DNA of 7,921 bases, taken from NCBI GenBank assembly GCA_031549105.1, contig JAVBQK010000007.1, positions 1 through 7,921 on the forward strand, written 5' to 3'. Of this stretch, positions 5,884 to 7,921 are shown one piece after another. This DNA comes from Avichristensenella sp031549105. Its GTDB lineage: Bacteria > Bacillota > Clostridia > Christensenellales > Aristaeellaceae. The notes beneath the pieces were generated by a model. That model had not been told where the DNA came from and did not search any database. It saw only the letters and a program-made list of their open reading frames with translations. A program made the position numbers and the translations under genes. Position 1 is the stretch's first letter, and the number at the start of each line of letters is the position of its first letter.

Positions 5884-7620
5884 TCAGTTCAATTGATCCA
5901 GAGAATGGTTCTCCGCCAATGGAATGACGATGCGTGCCAGCGTATCACAGTTTTCGTCCGCCACCAGGGTCAGCCCTGCTTTCTGCCCGTAGATCAGTTT
6001 CAGCCGCCGGTTGATGTTGCGGATGCCCAGGCGCTCGCTGCGGATCTCGCCGTCGTCAATAAGGAGCTGTGCGATGCGCGCAGTGTCCTCGGGCGTAAGG
6101 CGCTTGCCGTTGTTGGTTACGTCAATGTGCAGGTTTCCATCGGCCGCATAGATGCGCACGCGAATCCACCCGCCGCCTGCCGGGGCGATGCCGTGTTCCA
6201 CCGCATTCTCCAGCAGCGTCTGCACGACCAGGCGCGGCGCGGTTTCGGAAAGCAGCGCCTCGTCGATGTCGCGGTAAACGGTCAGCCGGGAACCGAATCG
6301 CTGGTCTAGAAAGTAAAAGTACGCGTCCGCAACGGTCAGCTCATCCCGCAGCGGCACAGTGCGCCGGTTGGAGCGATCCAGCCCCGCGTTGAGCAGCGTG
6401 CTGAGCGCGTCCACCATGCCGGAAATGGTTTCGCTCCCCTCCATACGCGCCTGCCAGTTGATCATCTCCAGCGCGTTGTTGAGGAAGTGCGGGTTTACGC
6501 GGCTTTGCAGCGCCTCGATCCGCGCATCGCGCAGCGCAAACTCCTCCTGGAAGGACTTCTCAATCAGATGCTGGATGCGCAGGCTCATCGCATTGTACGC
6601 CTTGCCAAGTTGGCCGATCTCGTCGCCACCCGTTGGCGTGACGGTGAAACCCAGCTCGCCCCGCTCAATTCGCCGCGATGCCTCCGCCAGCGCGCGCAGC
6701 GGCTTGGTGAGCTTGCGGTGTACAAAGATCGCGATTGCCCCTTCTATAGGAATGAGCATCAGCAGGACGATGCGCATCAGCAGGTAGAACTGATCGATCT
6801 GCGCGTAAATCGTCAGCTTGTCAAGCATCGCGCGGTAGGTAAGCTGGTAATCCCGGGTGAGCACCTGCCCACAATAGTACATGTTGTCGTCCTGCTCGTA
6901 TAGCCCCAGCCGCAGGCTGTCGCCGGTAAGCGGATCGGCCCCCTTGGTCAGCGCAATGTGCTCGTCCAGCATGATGTCCACTTTGCCGGCCCATAGTTCG
7001 CCCTTGTCCAGGAGCGTCGCAAATAACCGCTGCGGATCAATACCCAGCACCAGCATGCCGAACCGTTCCAATTTTTTGTTATATAGGTTGCGCACGAGAT
7101 ACGTATGTCCGCCCCGGCTGACGAACCGGCACTTGGTATCCAGCGTCATGCCCACGTCCATGACCGCCTTCTCGGCGTGCTGCTTGAAGGAAATCAGCTG
7201 GTCCATCTCCGCGCCTGTGAACATGAACGGTACCGCCGGGTCATCCAGCAGGTAGAAAGCCTGAAAGTTGAAGAGCGGTTCGCGCGAGTACTTCCGCTCC
7301 AAGTAAATGCGGCAGTATTTATAGAAGTCCTGGTACTTGTAGTAGCCTGCCCGATAAGCGCTGGAGAGCGACCACAGTTCCCCGTCATACGTGGCATCCT
7401 TGGAAAGCGTAATCGCGCGCTCAATCTCCTGCACCACGCCCGCCTGCGCATGCTGCGCCTGCACCACCAGCGAAGATTCCATCTTCTCGTGCAGTGCGTT
7501 AAAAAAAACACTGCCCAGATACGTGCCCAGCACCACCGTGGGCAGAAGCCAGCACAGCGCGACAATGAGAAACAGCCGAAAGCTAAAAGCGCCAAAGAGC
7601 GAGCGAAGCTTAGCGCGCAT
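5884..7620 (-). CDS. Sensor histidine kinase, YesM-like (HisKA-less His_kinase family)
   Basis: Membrane sensor kinase of 578 residues. One membrane segment lies at about 14-39 and a second at about 279-301, enclosing an extracellular sensor region of about 240 residues. A HAMP linker follows (about 302-355, KLTKPLRALAEASRRIERG). The His_kinase block LQSRVNPHFLNNALEMINW (371-389) carries phospho-acceptor His378. The ATPase domain has the N box LVVQTLLENAVEHG (464-477), a G1-like NNGKRL (503-508) and SERLGIRNINRRLKLIYG (528-545). In G1 the usual DNG is NNG. The ATG at 7620 is chosen because GGAGG (7633-7629) lies 8 nt before it; an ATG at 7626 is only 2 nt away. The protein probably phosphorylates the AraC-type regulator at 1744-2481 and may sense the sugar or the loaded binding protein. 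The stop is 127 bp upstream of the transporter operon start, with no terminator between, so read-through is possible. Confidence 0.95.
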   Translation of the reverse strand: MRAKLRSLFGAFSFRLFLIVALCWLLPTVVLGTYLGSVFFNALHEKMESSLVVQAQHAQAGVVQEIERAITLSKDATYDGELWSLSSAYRAGYYKYQDFYKYCRIYLERKYSREPLFNFQAFYLLDDPAVPFMFTGAEMDQLISFKQHAEKAVMDVGMTLDTKCRFVSRGGHTYLVRNLYNKKLERFGMLVLGIDPQRLFATLLDKGELWAGKVDIMLDEHIALTKGADPLTGDSLRLGLYEQDDNMYYCGQVLTRDYQLTYRAMLDKLTIYAQIDQFYLLMRIVLLMLIPIEGAIAIFVHRKLTKPLRALAEASRRIERGELGFTVTPTGGDEIGQLGKAYNAMSLRIQHLIEKSFQEEFALRDARIEALQSRVNPHFLNNALEMINWQARMEGSETISGMVDALSTLLNAGLDRSNRRTVPLRDELTVADAYFYFLDQRFGSRLTVYRDIDEALLSETAPRLVVQTLLENAVEHGIAPAGGGWIRVRIYAADGNLHIDVTNNGKRLTPEDTARIAQLLIDDGEIRSERLGIRNINRRLKLIYGQKAGLTLVADENCDTLARIVIPLAENHSLDQLN

Positions 7621-7651
7621 GGGCATGTCCTCCCGGGGAGTGGATAGCGCT

Positions 7652-7680
7652 AGTATAGTGCATTGGGCCTGTGGAAGCAA
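7652..7680 (-). promoter_or_regulatory. Promoter of the sensor kinase gene
   Basis: On the minus strand, TATACT (7657-7652) is a five-of-six -10 match. TTGCTT (7680-7675) lies 17 bp upstream as a -35 that shares the TTG. Transcription would start near 7645 and leave a short leader of about 25 nt that contains the GGAGG site. It is a plausible housekeeping promoter for low constitutive kinase expression. No repeat like GTAAACAATGA is seen beside it. Confidence 0.55.
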
Positions 7681-7711
7681 TGGAAATGATGGGGGAGGGG
7701 GACGAAAAGGA

Positions 7712-7794
7712 ACGCCAGGGGGACTTTGTCCCCCTGGACCCCCTACCAAAGGGCATTGCCCTTTGGAAACCCAACACTGCTCACGCAGGGGTTA
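7712..7794 (+). repeat. Structured GC-rich intergenic repeat, left copy
   Basis: Two tandem hairpins make up this copy. In the first, CCAGGGGGAC (7715-7724) and GTCCCCCTGG (7728-7737) pair perfectly around a TTT loop. In the second, CCAAAGGGC (7746-7754) and GCCCTTTGG (7758-7766) pair perfectly around ATT. A tail with CTCACGCAGGGGTTA follows. The unit resembles, in inverted orientation, the copy at 7817-7902. It is non-coding. The kinase frame can be read open through it, but the start evidence places the gene downstream. On the minus strand the first hairpin is followed by CCTTTT, so it may also stop transcription arriving from upstream of the window. Confidence 0.75.
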
Positions 7795-7816
7795 TGTTTT
7801 TGGCTTAGCATAGCCC

Positions 7817-7902
7817 TAACCCGCGCGTGAGCGCAACATGGGTTTCGAAAGGGCGAAGCCCTTCGCGAGGGGGTCCAGGGGGAGCAGCGCTCCTCCTGGC
7901 GT
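7817..7902 (-). repeat. Structured GC-rich intergenic repeat, right copy in inverted orientation
   Basis: Read on the minus strand, this copy aligns with the left unit along its whole length, sharing the blocks CCCCCTGGACCCCCT, GAAACCCA (after the second hairpin) and CTCACGC, with scattered mismatches. Its outer hairpin pairs CCAGGAGGAGC with GCTCCCCCTGG, using one wobble position, around a 3-nt loop. Its inner hairpin pairs CGAAGGGC with GCCCTTTCG, with one bulged T. The two copies are separated by only 22 nt (7795-7816), so the whole of 7712-7902 can fold as one long imperfect hairpin. This resembles a REPIN or a small MITE. No transposase is in the window. The remainder, 7903-7921, is GC-rich with nothing I can assign. 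Confidence 0.72.
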
Positions 7903-7921
7903 CCCCCCGTCTCCCTTCTTG

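Noticed and set aside
7105..7647. Plus-strand open frame opposite the kinase sensor region
   Set aside because: It has low-complexity His/Arg/Gln-rich composition, no plausible ribosome binding site seen, and lies fully antisense to the kinase.
7621..7749. N-terminal extension of the kinase frame upstream of 7620
   Set aside because: The extension reads through the kinase promoter and part of the GC-rich repeat, giving a Pro/Gly-rich string. The GGAGG site and the following membrane segment support the ATG at 7620.

Overview
All seven genes recognised here lie on the minus strand, so transcription runs from high to low coordinates. The DNA is GC-rich by eye. A YesM/YesN-type two-component pair sits with a CUT1 sugar ABC transporter that lacks its own ATPase gene. 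The ribosome binding sites are strong AGGAGG-like sequences, and an intrinsic terminator ends in a T-run. Together these suggest a GC-rich member of the Firmicutes, probably a Clostridia lineage. The species cannot be named from the sequence alone.

Layout in the direction of transcription. (1) 7921-7621 is non-coding. It holds two diverged, inverted copies of a structured GC-rich repeat, followed by the promoter of the sensor kinase. (2) 7620-5884 encodes a membrane sensor histidine kinase with a large extracellular sensor region, HAMP, His_kinase and HATPase domains. (3) 5883-5757 is a regulatory gap with an extended -10 promoter. Just upstream of it are two identical 11-bp direct repeats exactly 30 bp apart, the best operator candidate in the window. 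(4) 5756-1744 is a four-gene operon: sugar-binding protein, first permease, second permease, AraC-type response regulator. An intercistronic hairpin follows the binding-protein gene and a clear terminator lies at 1716-1682. (5) 1616-1 is a second operon with its own promoter: an SGNH-fold acetyltransferase/esterase-like protein, then an AlgI-type MBOAT acyltransferase that runs off the window edge. The two overlap by ATGA.

Proposed logic (inference): the kinase senses an extracellular sugar or a sugar-loaded binding protein and phosphorylates the AraC-type regulator, which then activates the transporter operon through the 30-bp-spaced repeats. The regulator would thereby feed back on its own expression. 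The ATPase is probably a shared MsmK-type subunit encoded elsewhere. The SGNH/MBOAT pair is likely a separate module that O-acetylates a cell-surface polymer.

I see no phage, transposase, CRISPR, toxin or defence gene. The unusual items are the direct-repeat operator, an insertion of about 60 residues in the extracytoplasmic loop of the second permease, the REPIN-like inverted repeat pair, and a binding protein with no lipobox in an apparently Gram-positive genome.
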